Source: Paenibacillus sp. L3-i20 (GTDB lineage: Bacteria > Bacillota > Bacilli > Paenibacillales > Paenibacillaceae). From it: a stretch of DNA of 64,000 bases. A program made the translations under genes and the position numbers. The notes below the pieces were generated by a model. The model searched no databases and had not been told where the DNA came from. It saw nothing but the letters and a program-made list of their open reading frames with translations. Each line of letters starts with the position of its first letter. Within the stretch, counting starts at the first letter, position 1. This document shows positions 52,821 to 62,612 of this stretch, piece by piece. The DNA is taken from positions 434,001 to 498,000 of the forward strand of contig NZ_BQME02000001.1 in NCBI RefSeq assembly GCF_022180385.2, given 5' to 3'.

Positions 52821-54740
52821 TTAGTAGGTAACGCCAGTTGTTGCAACAACTGCATCCTTAAGCAACAAATAGACATCACCGTTAGTTAGTTTCTCACGGT
52901 TTTTAATGAGTGCAAGTGTTGCATCTGTAACAATACCTTCAGCTAGGAGCATATCAAGCGCACCTTCTTTTGCAGCGCCTTCTTTCAATGACAATGCAAT
53001 TGTATATGCTGCCTGATCTAATGTTAACGGACCAAACTTAGTCTTTTCATCCAGCGAAGCAGTAGAAGCATCAACGGATTGTGTTAATGCTGTTGGATGT
53101 ACCTTCGCAACACCCTTCACATTTTGAAGCATACGCTGCGGATTCGAATCTGCATCTAGCTGGAAGTCATTGCTGTATGCGCCCTGTGCGATTCCCATAC
53201 TAGCTGCTGCTTTCAATCCTTCATAAGCAGGGTGCTTAATAAAGTCGTATGGTTTTGTCTTAGGTGCTTTCAAATCCATACCCTGTTTAGTCAACAGCTC
53301 TTGCAACTGCTTAATCAACTTTTCAGAGGCAGCAAGTTCACGAAGAGTCACACCTTCGTCCATTGCTATCTTGATTGCCGCACCAGCTGCTTGACCAGTA
53401 GCCATTCCAAGAGGAACTACACGTGCACTACCATGTGGCAAAGTATCAAAGCTTGCTGAACGACCGACAACAAGGAGGCCATCTATCGTTTGAGGCACTA
53501 ATGTACGGAATGGTACACCATACAGCTTCGGTGCCATCAATACCGTTCCACGGTCCGTCTTCGCTGCTGATGTGCTTTGAATATCAATCGGGTAAGAGCC
53601 AAAAGCAATGTCGTCCCAATGTGTACTTTGCTCTAGTAGATCGACCATCGATAAACGATACATACCTTCCAAATGACGAGTTTCGCGAATATATAATTCT
53701 GGTGCGAGCTCGCCGAGCTCAATTGTTGCAAACTCAGGATACAGCTTTTTCATATGTTCCAGCATAAGTGGTATCTCTTTACGTGCAATATCATAAGCTT
53801 CTTCTCTTGAAGCTGGATCGAATGGATCAACTCCGAAGATTTGTACGGCATTAATGAGCATCGTCTCATCATTTTGCCTACCAATATTAAGTCCACGTGA
53901 ACGAATCCGCTCTGGGTTTGAAGATGGATAATCCCACATCTCGATATAACCCCATGCACTCTCATCATTAGCACCTGTACCTGGGTACTCATCTTTGTTC
54001 AGACGATCCTTAATTTTACCCCAAACCTTAGGTGTAATACCTGTTAGCTTGTAGACTGGCGTAACAGCCATTAGCAACTTATCGTCACCAATATCTTGAC
54101 GTCCAAACGTGAATTCTGCTCCTGCCGCTGCTGCAAAATCAGCATCCTGGGTAGCATCGATAACTGCCTTAGCAACTACGACTTTTTCCTCATCTTTAGC
54201 AGTTTTCAACTTCACACCAGTAACTGTGTTGCCTTTAGCCGTTTTCTCAATAATCGGCTCTATTGATTTCATGCCCATTCGAACTTCTAGATTAGGCTCT
54301 CCTTCAACCATCTTGTGGAAAGCATTTGTCGCTGTTGTAATATCGAATGAGTCACCTTCAATTTGATCAAACCATTCTTTGAATAAACCTTTGTTTAAAT
54401 AATCTTTGCCGTCTGGCGCACGATTCATATCAAGACTGTTCAGCCAACCTAGTGTAAACAAACCACCTAGTACTTCACGGTCCTTACCGTCTATCAAAAG
54501 TGTTTTCAATCCATTGCGAGCAGCTGATACTGCAGCTGTTACACCTTCTGGATCAGTACCAACCACAATGACATCATATTGCTCTTTAACAACTTCAACC
54601 TGCGGCACTTCAGTAATTTTTGTAGCGGTTGGTTCAGACGGCTTACTCGACTTTGTTAAATACTGTACTGCGAATAGAGATCCAGCAATAACAATCAACA
54701 ATCCAATAAATAATAATGGCATTAATTTTCGATTTTTCAT
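52821..54740 (-). CDS. Membrane-anchored FAD-dependent oxidoreductase
   Basis: This is 639 residues. An N-terminal anchor helix (LLFIGLLIVIAGSLFAVQYL) leads to an FAD-binding domain with the dinucleotide motif VIVVGTDPEGVTAAVSAARNG; Asp and Glu replace the usual glycine and alanine positions, a known variant. A second FAD contact is DGLLVVGRSASFDTLPHGSARVVPLGMATGQAAG. It belongs to the FAD-dependent oxidoreductase family of PF12831 type, found in secreted and sugar-metabolising contexts. The last 120 residues are helical and may be an S-layer-like or self-association part. The substrate is unknown. It is monocistronic. Confidence 0.82.
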   Translation of the reverse strand: MKNRKLMPLLFIGLLIVIAGSLFAVQYLTKSSKPSEPTATKITEVPQVEVVKEQYDVIVVGTDPEGVTAAVSAARNGLKTLLIDGKDREVLGGLFTLGWLNSLDMNRAPDGKDYLNKGLFKEWFDQIEGDSFDITTATNAFHKMVEGEPNLEVRMGMKSIEPIIEKTAKGNTVTGVKLKTAKDEEKVVVAKAVIDATQDADFAAAAGAEFTFGRQDIGDDKLLMAVTPVYKLTGITPKVWGKIKDRLNKDEYPGTGANDESAWGYIEMWDYPSSNPERIRSRGLNIGRQNDETMLINAVQIFGVDPFDPASREEAYDIARKEIPLMLEHMKKLYPEFATIELGELAPELYIRETRHLEGMYRLSMVDLLEQSTHWDDIAFGSYPIDIQSTSAAKTDRGTVLMAPKLYGVPFRTLVPQTIDGLLVVGRSASFDTLPHGSARVVPLGMATGQAAGAAIKIAMDEGVTLRELAASEKLIKQLQELLTKQGMDLKAPKTKPYDFIKHPAYEGLKAAASMGIAQGAYSNDFQLDADSNPQRMLQNVKGVAKVHPTALTQSVDASTASLDEKTKFGPLTLDQAAYTIALSLKEGAAKEGALDMLLAEGIVTDATLALIKNREKLTNGDVYLLLKDAVVATTGVTY

Positions 54741-54906
54741 AACGTTCTTTGTAACACTCCTTCTTCAGCAATAACTCTCTCATTTTTGTAATAATACCTA
54801 TTAGTCTATCAAATTTTTCGGTATGATTCGATCTTTTCTCTTAGAATATCCTTAAATTTTTATTACCAATACCATAATACCTAGTTAAAACGTCTCTTTT
54901 TTTCGC

Positions 54907-54952
54907 AAAAAAATCCTCCCTTAACGGAATTCAACGATCCCGTGGGAGGATT
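54907..54952 (-). terminator. Terminator of prfC
   Basis: AATCCTCCC (54912-54920) / GGGAGGATT (54944-54952), with a run of A on the left (T-run on the minus strand), lies 25 bases past the stop codon. Confidence 0.85.
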
Positions 54953-54977
54953 CACTAAACGATATTTATTACACAAC

Positions 54978-56564
54978 TTATGGAGCAGTCTCCAGAAACT
55001 GAGCTGTCGGATTTTTCTCCATAGCCGTTCTCATTGCATATTCATTCTCGAAAAGAACAACAAAGTTCCCCTTTTTGTCCTTAACCAGTGTCGTATTAAT
55101 TCTGAATTTGGATGGGTCAATATTATCCCCAACAATCCATCTTGCGAATTGATATGACATACGATGCAACTGGATATCAACGCCATATTCTGCACGCATG
55201 CGGTGTTCGAACACCTCAAACTGCAAATGACCAACTACGCCAAGAATCGTTTCATCAAAATTACCGGTAGAATAGAACACTTGAATTGTGCCTTCCTCCG
55301 TCAATTGATCCAGACCCTTTTGATACTGCTTATGTTTAAGCGCATTTTTCACAGTTACCTTTGAGAAGATTTCTGGAGAAAACGTTGGTAGCTCGTCGAA
55401 TTCCACTTCAGACCCCTGGGATAGTGAGTCACCAATTCGGAATATACCTGGATCAAACAAGCCGATAATATCTCCAGGATAAGCTGTTTCTACAATATCT
55501 CTATCTTGAGCAAGGAATTGTTGTGGTTGAGACAACTTAATATCTTTACGATTACGCACATGTCTTACACTCATACCACGTTCAAATCGTCCTGAGCAAA
55601 TACGCAGGAACGCTATCCGATCTCGGTGAGCTGGATTCATGTTTGCTTGAATTTTGAATACATAGCCAGTAAACTTCTCATTTGTTGGCTCAATCTCTCC
55701 TGAAGTGCTGTTACGCGGCGTAGGCTTCGGTGCCAGCTTCAAGAAGTTTTCCAGAAACGTCTGAACTCCGAAATTGTTGACCGCACTACCAAAGAAAATT
55801 GGTGTAAGCTCTCCTGCTCGAACCTTATCGAAATCGAATTGATCGCCCGCAACATCTAGCAATTCAAGATCTGCAATAAGCTGATCTGTCAAATAATCGC
55901 CTGCCATCTCACGGATGATTGGATCGTTGTAGTCGCTTACTTTTCGAACTTCGATCGTTGAATGATCGTTTCCTTGGAACAACTCGACTTGCGAGTTCAT
56001 ACGGTCATACACACCACATAATTCACGGCCAGTACCAATTGGCCAATTCATCGGAACGGAACGAATACCTAACACTTGTTCCAGTTCTTCCATAAGGTCG
56101 AAAGGACTTTTACCTTCACGGTCAAGCTTGTTAATGAATGTGAAAATTGGAATGCCCCGTTTACGACAAACTTGGAATAGCTTAATCGTTTGAGCCTCGA
56201 CACCTTTGGCCACGTCGATCAACATCACTGCGCTGTCCGCAGCAGTTAGTGTACGATACGTATCTTCCGAAAAGTCTTGGTGACCAGGCGTATCAAGAAT
56301 ATTAACACGATGATTCAAATAATCAAACTGCATAACAGATGAGGTAACAGAAATACCACGCTGTTTCTCAATTTCCATCCAGTCTGACGTTGCATGGCGG
56401 CTCGCCTTACGAGCTTTTACTGATCCTGCAAGACGAATGGCCCCTCCGAATAGGAGGAGCTTCTCAGTCAATGTTGTTTTACCAGCATCAGGGTGGGAAA
56501 TAATCGCGAAAGTACGTCTTTTTTCCACTTCCTGTTTAATTTCATTACTTAACGTTTGGCTCAT
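54978..56564 (-). CDS. prfC: Peptide chain release factor 3
   Basis: This is 528 residues of translational GTPase. G1 is SHPDAGKTTLTEKLL, G3 is DTPGHQDFSEDTYRTL and G4 is NKLDR. The MEIEKQRGISVTSS segment is specific to RF3. RF3 releases class I release factors from the ribosome after peptide release. The length and domain order are normal. The ATG at 56562-56564 begins MSQTLSNEIKQEVEKRRT. It is monocistronic. Confidence 0.97.
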   Translation of the reverse strand: MSQTLSNEIKQEVEKRRTFAIISHPDAGKTTLTEKLLLFGGAIRLAGSVKARKASRHATSDWMEIEKQRGISVTSSVMQFDYLNHRVNILDTPGHQDFSEDTYRTLTAADSAVMLIDVAKGVEAQTIKLFQVCRKRGIPIFTFINKLDREGKSPFDLMEELEQVLGIRSVPMNWPIGTGRELCGVYDRMNSQVELFQGNDHSTIEVRKVSDYNDPIIREMAGDYLTDQLIADLELLDVAGDQFDFDKVRAGELTPIFFGSAVNNFGVQTFLENFLKLAPKPTPRNSTSGEIEPTNEKFTGYVFKIQANMNPAHRDRIAFLRICSGRFERGMSVRHVRNRKDIKLSQPQQFLAQDRDIVETAYPGDIIGLFDPGIFRIGDSLSQGSEVEFDELPTFSPEIFSKVTVKNALKHKQYQKGLDQLTEEGTIQVFYSTGNFDETILGVVGHLQFEVFEHRMRAEYGVDIQLHRMSYQFARWIVGDNIDPSKFRINTTLVKDKKGNFVVLFENEYAMRTAMEKNPTAQFLETAP

Positions 56565-56620
56565 GCTTGACTTCCCTTCACTTTTGCAAGGTATACAATT
56601 GCAGCAGTAGTGATTACTCG

Positions 56621-58180
56621 CTACTTGCTGCCTTTAGTTACCCAAATTACGTTGTCTTCCTCTTGACCGTTTACCGGCCACCAATGGAAACCTTCTTCGT
56701 CGAGCAATCTGTTAGCCTCAACAGGTCCCCATGAACCAGCCGGATAAAACGCGAGGTCGCTTTTATCTTCACGCCATGCGTTAGCAATACGGTCTACGAA
56801 CTCCCAAGCGTGGGACACTTCATCCCAACGTGTAAAGTACGTTGAATCTCCTCTTGCTGCATCATGGATAAGTCGCTCATAAGCTTCCGGCGTATTGATG
56901 CCGATTTGACAGCTTTGGCAAAACTCCATTGATACAGGTTGAACAGTATTGTCTGCCCCTGGCTTTTTGGCATTTATTTTAATATATATTCCTTCGAGCG
57001 GATTGACACGAATAACGAGCAGATTAGGTGCCAAATCATGACGCTGTGCGAACAATACGTTCTGCGGCATCGATTTGAACTCTACAACTACCTCGGTCGT
57101 TTTTACTGGCAGTCGCTTACCTGTTCTGATGTAGAACGGAACACCAGCCCAGCGGAAATTGTCTACGTATACTTTTGCCGCAAAGTAGGTTTCCGTCGTT
57201 GACTCAGGATCAACTGACTCCTCTTGACGATAGCCTGGCAACTCTTTGCTTCCGAACTTACCCTTTGCATATTGTCCACGTACTACGTTTTTGCGAACAT
57301 CATCGCTTGAGGTGTAGCCGCGCAGTGAACGAAGCACTTTCACCTTCTCATCACGAATATCTTCACCGTGAAGACGGCTTGGCGGTTCCATTGCAATCAT
57401 TGTAAGCATCTGTAACATATGGTTTTGACCCATATCGCGCAAAGCACCAGATTTGTCATAATAACCGCCACGTTCCTCTACCCCAACCGTTTCCGAAAGT
57501 GATATTTGTACGTTAGCGATATAATTATTGTTCCACAACGGTTCAAAAAATGCGTTTGCGAATCGGATCACTTGAATATTTTGTACCATTTCTTTGCCTA
57601 GATAGTGATCGATACGGAAAATTTCATCTTCCTTGAACACTTGGTTTAGTTGCTCATTCAGCTTTTGAGCAGAAGGCAGATCATAACCAAACGGTTTTTC
57701 TATAACTAGACGATGCCAGCCTTGACACTCTAACAAGCCGCCATCACGCAAATTGAAAGAAACCGGTCCAAAAAGGGAAGGTGCGAGTGCCAAATAAAAT
57801 AAACGATTGCCTGGAATATTAAACTTTTTATCCAGCTCTGTTGAAAGAACATTCAATTCGCGGAAACCATCCACATTATTGATGTCAAGAGACATATACT
57901 CAAAATGCTCCGTGAATCGATTCCACAGTTCTAGATTGTCCACTTTGTAGCGACAGAACTCATTAATGGACTCATACAAATCCGAACGAAATTGCTCGTT
58001 CGTACGAGGTCGGCGAGCAAGGCCTACAACTGCGAAGTTGTCCGACAACTTGCCTTCTTTATATAAACTGAATAACGCCGGGAAGAGCTTGCGCCGGGCC
58101 AAGTCACCGGTTGCTCCGAACAGGTAGTATACTGCGCCCTCCGGAGAGATAGTATCAATTGTAGGATTGTAAGTCGTCAT
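56621..58180 (-). CDS. zwf: Glucose-6-phosphate 1-dehydrogenase
   Basis: This is about 519 residues from ATG 58178-58180; ATGs at 58189 and 58237 are also possible, and none has a well-spaced strong ribosome binding site, so this start was chosen by usual family length. The NADP-binding loop is LFGATGDLARRKLFPALF. The active-site motif is FRIDHYLGKEMVQNI. The enzyme makes 6-phosphogluconolactone and NADPH at the entry of the oxidative pentose phosphate pathway. Genes for the other pathway steps are not adjacent. Confidence 0.95.
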   Translation of the reverse strand: MTTYNPTIDTISPEGAVYYLFGATGDLARRKLFPALFSLYKEGKLSDNFAVVGLARRPRTNEQFRSDLYESINEFCRYKVDNLELWNRFTEHFEYMSLDINNVDGFRELNVLSTELDKKFNIPGNRLFYLALAPSLFGPVSFNLRDGGLLECQGWHRLVIEKPFGYDLPSAQKLNEQLNQVFKEDEIFRIDHYLGKEMVQNIQVIRFANAFFEPLWNNNYIANVQISLSETVGVEERGGYYDKSGALRDMGQNHMLQMLTMIAMEPPSRLHGEDIRDEKVKVLRSLRGYTSSDDVRKNVVRGQYAKGKFGSKELPGYRQEESVDPESTTETYFAAKVYVDNFRWAGVPFYIRTGKRLPVKTTEVVVEFKSMPQNVLFAQRHDLAPNLLVIRVNPLEGIYIKINAKKPGADNTVQPVSMEFCQSCQIGINTPEAYERLIHDAARGDSTYFTRWDEVSHAWEFVDRIANAWREDKSDLAFYPAGSWGPVEANRLLDEEGFHWWPVNGQEEDNVIWVTKGSK

Positions 58181-58343
58181 ATGCCTCATTCTTTCTATGG
58201 AATTTTTATACGAATTACATGTAATGTAGTGTAGCATATTCATCCTTAAATCGCCATTGAACGACCCATAAAAAATACTGATAGGACACACAATTTCTTC
58301 TGATTGAAGTTATATTCGGTAATCTTTGCCCATGTAAGATCGC

Positions 58344-59180
58344 TTACGGCTCATTTTTTGTCGACGAAAAGTCTCCGGTTATAAGGGGAATTCCTATCGT
58401 TAGCTCTGTCATTTTCCGTTCGGTATGATCATGCGCAGAGATTTGCAAATTAGCACTTCTTTTATTATCCAACGACTGAGAAGAAAGTAATTTACTTGAA
58501 TTCAGTGTTACACTCCACGTCCCACCATCCTCATAATCCTCGACTACTTTTCCCAAAGATAATCTTTCTAGTTGCTTAACCGCATCTTTGCTCTTTGCAA
58601 ATCCATGTACCTTCATGCTGGTATCCGTATAAGAAGAAACTAATGCTAATTCCTCCCCAATAATAGCTGCGGATGCAAGCAACTTCTGCAATGACCCATC
58701 TCCACTGCTCGCTTCTAGCATCACTAAAAGGTGATCGACTCCTCCTGCTTCCTCCGGTATATGAATAGATAATATCCCTCCCAATCTCGAAACTTCTCCC
58801 CTTATCGATTTCCCTCCGTTCGTAATGACCTTGTTAGTCATATCGCCGTTCTCTTCTTTAAACAAATTTGCTGTCAGCTCTTTAAAAGCGGATTTAGAAG
58901 TCGTTGTCACGTCCCAGCGTAATGTCCACTCTGCGCTTCCCGCTCCTGCTTCAAGCACCTCGTCGCTCCAACCCCATAATTGCTCAAGATCATAAGGTAC
59001 CGATATATTTGCAAGCTTGGCCTCTGACTCCGCCTTGGATAGCAACAAAGCAGTTATTAACATTACAACGAGAACAACAAAACCAATTACTAAACTGTAT
59101 ATCTTCTTTTTTGGTGAGGGTTTACGACCAATTTTTGTAGCTCCGCCCAGATTAAAATGCGAATTTTCGGGTATGTACAT
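58344..59180 (-). CDS. YwmB-like membrane-anchored protein
   Basis: This is about 278 residues from ATG 59178-59180, seven bases after AGGAGG; a longer frame to 59219 lacks a site. After a short basic stretch comes one membrane helix (IYSLVIGFVVLVVMLITALLL), then an extracytoplasmic domain. The repeats of WTLRWDVTTTSKSAFKEL and ANLQISAHDHTERKMTELT, ending GIPLITGDF, resemble the YwmB (TATA-box-binding-like fold) family. That assignment is from memory and moderate. YwmB's role in Bacillus is not established. Confidence 0.65.
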   Translation of the reverse strand: MYIPENSHFNLGGATKIGRKPSPKKKIYSLVIGFVVLVVMLITALLLSKAESEAKLANISVPYDLEQLWGWSDEVLEAGAGSAEWTLRWDVTTTSKSAFKELTANLFKEENGDMTNKVITNGGKSIRGEVSRLGGILSIHIPEEAGGVDHLLVMLEASSGDGSLQKLLASAAIIGEELALVSSYTDTSMKVHGFAKSKDAVKQLERLSLGKVVEDYEDGGTWSVTLNSSKLLSSQSLDNKRSANLQISAHDHTERKMTELTIGIPLITGDFSSTKNEP

Positions 59181-59546
59181 ATACAAGCCTCCTATCACAA
59201 TTTTTGCACACATACACATTCGCCCTTGGGTGAATACACTTGATGCAACTACTGATGAGAGGTGGCATGTGAAGCAATTACTTAATCTCCTAGTAAATAC
59301 GCCTTAAAGGCGCATATTCCTTCCTTGTAAGAGGAACAACTTATGTTGATTGATTTATCCAATTTCAAACTTAAAACAACTGTCCATAAACTGTTAAGTG
59401 CTCATTCGACACGCTTCTTCAAATGCAACAGCGAATAGCTCTCTTTTCGAGAAGAAACGTCATTATTCTCCCCGATGTTTCGCCAGTGTTCACAGTCTGC
59501 TTGCGTTATGCTGTCGCTATGTTCATTTTTTAGGAGGGTCACATGA
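59181..59546. other. Intergenic stretch between divergent genes
   Basis: The region holds the presumed promoters of the YwmB-like gene (minus) and the 243-aa gene (plus). GCGCATATTCC at about 59310 follows a short ACGCCTTAAAGGCG hairpin, and the right end carries TTAGGAGGG as ribosome binding site. No gene longer than 60 codons looks credible here. Confidence 0.4.
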
Positions 59547-60278
59547 ATGTCAGGTTATACACGATCTATTCATAGTATCGAACGATCCCATCACTACATA
59601 CCAATTCAATCTACACGACAATATAGCGACTTGCCTATACCAATTAGCTTTCATATACCTTCTAATGATCAACAACAATGGCACAAAGTCTATAATCTTG
59701 CAGCTGAAAGTGTAGCAGAGTGGCTTCAAATTGCCTCGAAAGCAAAGGTGCAAATAGATGGAATGCTTCTTCGTCTAGGAGGAAGAAATGGGATAGAAGT
59801 GGATGTTAGTGCTGAAGATGGAATTCGAGAAATCGTGCAATTAATTAATGAGCTGGATAGAAGCTTTAGAAGTCACGGATCAAATCTGAAACAAGAGGTA
59901 TGGGCGGTTATAGAATTAGCACTTCGCCACCCTGCCATGTCAGCACTTGGTATTAAAAAAGGAAAAGACATGACTTTTCATTGGCAAAGTCCCCATGCGG
60001 GTGCCCCAGCTAATCATTTTGTAGCATACGAACGCAAACAAGAGTCGCTACGAATGCTTGTACTTAAAGATAAGGTGTGGCTTAGAAGACTGCTATTAGG
60101 CTCTGAAGGATTACTGAACGATCTAAAACGTGCATTATCCTATGGAGAGCAGCAGAAAACAATGAATTTGCTACAGCTCCCTTTTCATGCGACCTTTCCC
60201 TACTCCATATACTACGGGGCGATGCAAGCCCATACGCCACTCCCATTCCGAGGGTTGGTACTTAATAAGTTATATTAG
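59547..60278 (+). CDS. Hypothetical protein (243 aa)
   Basis: This is 243 residues from ATG 59547-59549, with AGGAGG nine bases upstream. The sequence is soluble with an even mix of helix and strand: WHKVYNLAAESVAEWLQ, EDGIREIVQLINELDRSF and LRMLVLKDKVWLRRLLLGSEGLLNDLKRAL. No signal peptide, membrane helix or known catalytic motif is visible. I do not recognise the family. The neighbours (YwmB-like, moeA) give no strong hint. Confidence 0.7.
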   Translation: MSGYTRSIHSIERSHHYIPIQSTRQYSDLPIPISFHIPSNDQQQWHKVYNLAAESVAEWLQIASKAKVQIDGMLLRLGGRNGIEVDVSAEDGIREIVQLINELDRSFRSHGSNLKQEVWAVIELALRHPAMSALGIKKGKDMTFHWQSPHAGAPANHFVAYERKQESLRMLVLKDKVWLRRLLLGSEGLLNDLKRALSYGEQQKTMNLLQLPFHATFPYSIYYGAMQAHTPLPFRGLVLNKLY

Positions 60279-60424
60279 TTGACAATTGGATGCTTGATAA
60301 TCTTTATCCATTCGAATGATCACTATAAATCGATCATTTTCTTTGATTGCCTCATCGAGGCATTATCAACAGCTCGCTCTGATTCTCATTGAGACAAAAG
60401 AGACACTTTAGTTTGGTACTCGCT

Positions 60425-61738
60425 TTAAGGCAATAGCAATACTTCAATCAGGTCGCCCGCTTCTGCTCCAACTGAACCTGACGGAATAACTGCTAAGCCA
60501 TCAGCATCTGCTAACGAAGCCATCATACTGGACTTTGAGAAGGCAAGTGGATCTGCAAGAAGGCTTCCATCACTATTTTGCTGTAGCCTAATCCGTACAT
60601 AACGTACATGGGGGCTTCCCTTTCCGATACTAGTTACAAGTGTAGCTTTTACACTTCGTAACAACGGACATGCATCTCCTTGCATCGCACGTAAAGCAGG
60701 TCGTGCAAACAGTTCGAAACCTACGAAACAGGCACCCGGGTTACCCGACAAAGCTATGACCAGCTTCCCGTCCACAACTCCTCCTGAGGTTGGACTTCCT
60801 GGCCGCATAGCCACTCGGTTGAATAGTGTATACGAGTGACGTGTCTGTTCCGTGGAATGACTCGCCATCCCTCTAAAAATATCCGCCATCACATCGTAAT
60901 CACCAACAGAAACGCCACCAGTCGTTATAACGATGTCACATTGTTCCCTTACACGAGCTAGTGCAGCCAATACCGCTTCAGGTTTGTCAGGCAATGTACC
61001 GCATAGCAGCGGCTCAGCGCCGCTCTCCCTGATCATAGCCGCGACCATATAACTATTGCTGTCGCGTATACGTCCCGGCGCGAGAGGCGCATCCACGGGC
61101 AGCAACTCACTGCCCGTGGCGAACACCGCGACGCGCGGGCGCCGATACACGGGCACATTAGCATAGCCGAATGTACCGAGCAAAGCGATATGCCCCGGCC
61201 GAATAACCGTGCCGGGCGTAGCTAACGGGCTCCCGAGGCGGAACTCCTCGCCTCGTGGTGCCACGTTCTGGCCGGGACGGGCGGCTGCTTTAATCAGCAC
61301 CGCCTCCTCGCCACCGGCCAGAACAGCTTCTGCGGTCTGCTCCAGCATGACAACCGCATCCGCCCCTCGGGGCACAGCCGCGCCAGTCATAATTCGCGCG
61401 GCAGTGCCCTGCTCTACGGTCGCGGCGGCTATGCCGCCCGCCGCGACCGTAGCAACGATGCGCAGCGACGCCGGGGCATCTGGCGTCGCTTGCGCTGTGT
61501 CTGCCGCGCGCATGGCATAGCCATCGAGCCCCGAGCGCGCGAACGGCGGCCAGTCGCTCGTCGCAGCGAGCTGCTGCGCGAGGCGGCGGCCGCCGCATTC
61601 TGCAAGCGGCACAAGTTCGCTTGCCATTGTTTGCCCCGTCGCAGCAGTAAGTATGTGCTGCTGCGCCTCATCTACCTTCACCGCTCGGCGAAAAAACTTC
61701 CCCTCGCCACCTGTCGCTATTCCAATCCCTTCCGCCAC
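60425..61738 (-). CDS. moeA: Molybdopterin molybdotransferase
   Basis: This is about 437 residues. The GTG at 61736-61738 is preferred to one at 61762 because GGGGGGAAG lies upstream. Motifs include PPFARSGLDGYAMRAADT, PRGADAVVMLEQTA, the MPT-binding ITTGGVSVGDYDVM and ALSGNPGACFVGFELF. MoeA inserts molybdate into molybdopterin-AMP. The gene is divergent from mobB, giving a molybdenum-cofactor pair. The first half (about 61020-61640) is far richer in GC than the rest: by count one 60-base stretch at 61081 is 73% GC against 43% at 60601. Confidence 0.93.
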   Translation of the reverse strand: MAEGIGIATGGEGKFFRRAVKVDEAQQHILTAATGQTMASELVPLAECGGRRLAQQLAATSDWPPFARSGLDGYAMRAADTAQATPDAPASLRIVATVAAGGIAAATVEQGTAARIMTGAAVPRGADAVVMLEQTAEAVLAGGEEAVLIKAAARPGQNVAPRGEEFRLGSPLATPGTVIRPGHIALLGTFGYANVPVYRRPRVAVFATGSELLPVDAPLAPGRIRDSNSYMVAAMIRESGAEPLLCGTLPDKPEAVLAALARVREQCDIVITTGGVSVGDYDVMADIFRGMASHSTEQTRHSYTLFNRVAMRPGSPTSGGVVDGKLVIALSGNPGACFVGFELFARPALRAMQGDACPLLRSVKATLVTSIGKGSPHVRYVRIRLQQNSDGSLLADPLAFSKSSMMASLADADGLAVIPSGSVGAEAGDLIEVLLLP

Positions 61739-61947
61739 GCTACTTCCCCCCGTCCTTCTCACTACCCGAATCCATTTTTTCTCTGCCCATTATTGTAACA
61801 TAACACTGATATTCATTAGAACATCGTAAAATATTCGCGAACTCCTGATCTCTATACGTCCATTATGCTAAACTAATGCTGATTCATTAAGCACTTCACA
61901 TCAAAAAACATATCTGTTCTTACATATAGAGGAGGACTCCAAATCAA

Positions 61948-62508
61948 ATGATTCAACCGAGCAATAAATCTCCACTAATTGTCCAAATCGTAGGATACAA
62001 AAATACCGGCAAAACCACGATGGTTTGCCGGTTAACGGAATATTTCAAAAAAGCGTCCTATAGGGTTGGCACAATTAAACGAGATGCCCATGATTTCCAG
62101 ATGGACACCCCTGGGACTGATACATGGCGTCATCAAGAAGCTGGTGCCGATATTACTGCAATCGCTTCTTCGAAACGAACTGCAATAATTAAACAAAGCT
62201 CTGACTCATTAGAACAACTTATCTCAACAATCCGAAATGATACCGATGTCATTCTCATTGAAGGTTTTAAAGAAGCTTTGTATCCCAAAATCATTATGGC
62301 CCGAAACGAATCAGACCTTTGTTTACTTAAAACACTACCTAACATTATTGCTCTGGCTTACTGGCCTGATTTAATGCCTACGATAGAGGCATCTAGAGCC
62401 ACTTTGTTAACTGATCCAAAGGAACTATCGTCAACATTTCAGTTTCTTTCCATAACTGATCATAAACAAATTTTTGATCAGTTGCTTCAGATACATAACA
62501 ATTCCTAA
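61948..62508 (+). CDS. mobB: Molybdopterin-guanine dinucleotide biosynthesis protein MobB
   Basis: This is 186 residues from ATG 61948-61950, after GAGGAGGAC. It is a GTPase of the P-loop type: GYKNTGKTTMVCRLTEYF, GTIKRDAHDFQMDTPGTDTWRHQEAGADI and the ILIEGFKEA strand. MobB is thought to assist MobA in guanylylating molybdopterin. The divergent moeA gene completes a cofactor set. The last 30 residues are less typical. No mobA is in the window. Confidence 0.92.
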   Translation: MIQPSNKSPLIVQIVGYKNTGKTTMVCRLTEYFKKASYRVGTIKRDAHDFQMDTPGTDTWRHQEAGADITAIASSKRTAIIKQSSDSLEQLISTIRNDTDVILIEGFKEALYPKIIMARNESDLCLLKTLPNIIALAYWPDLMPTIEASRATLLTDPKELSSTFQFLSITDHKQIFDQLLQIHNNS

Positions 62509-62612
62509 TTATTGATTCCATACATCATATTTATAGCCCAATTATATTTGCTATTCTTTGAATTATAATCCGAACTTGCCTAACACTTTACGCGTAAGAT
62601 AAATAACTGCAA

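Noticed and set aside
61209-61798. Several overlapping frames in the GC-rich part of moeA
   Set aside because: High GC removes stop codons in all frames; the moeA frame carries the conserved motifs.
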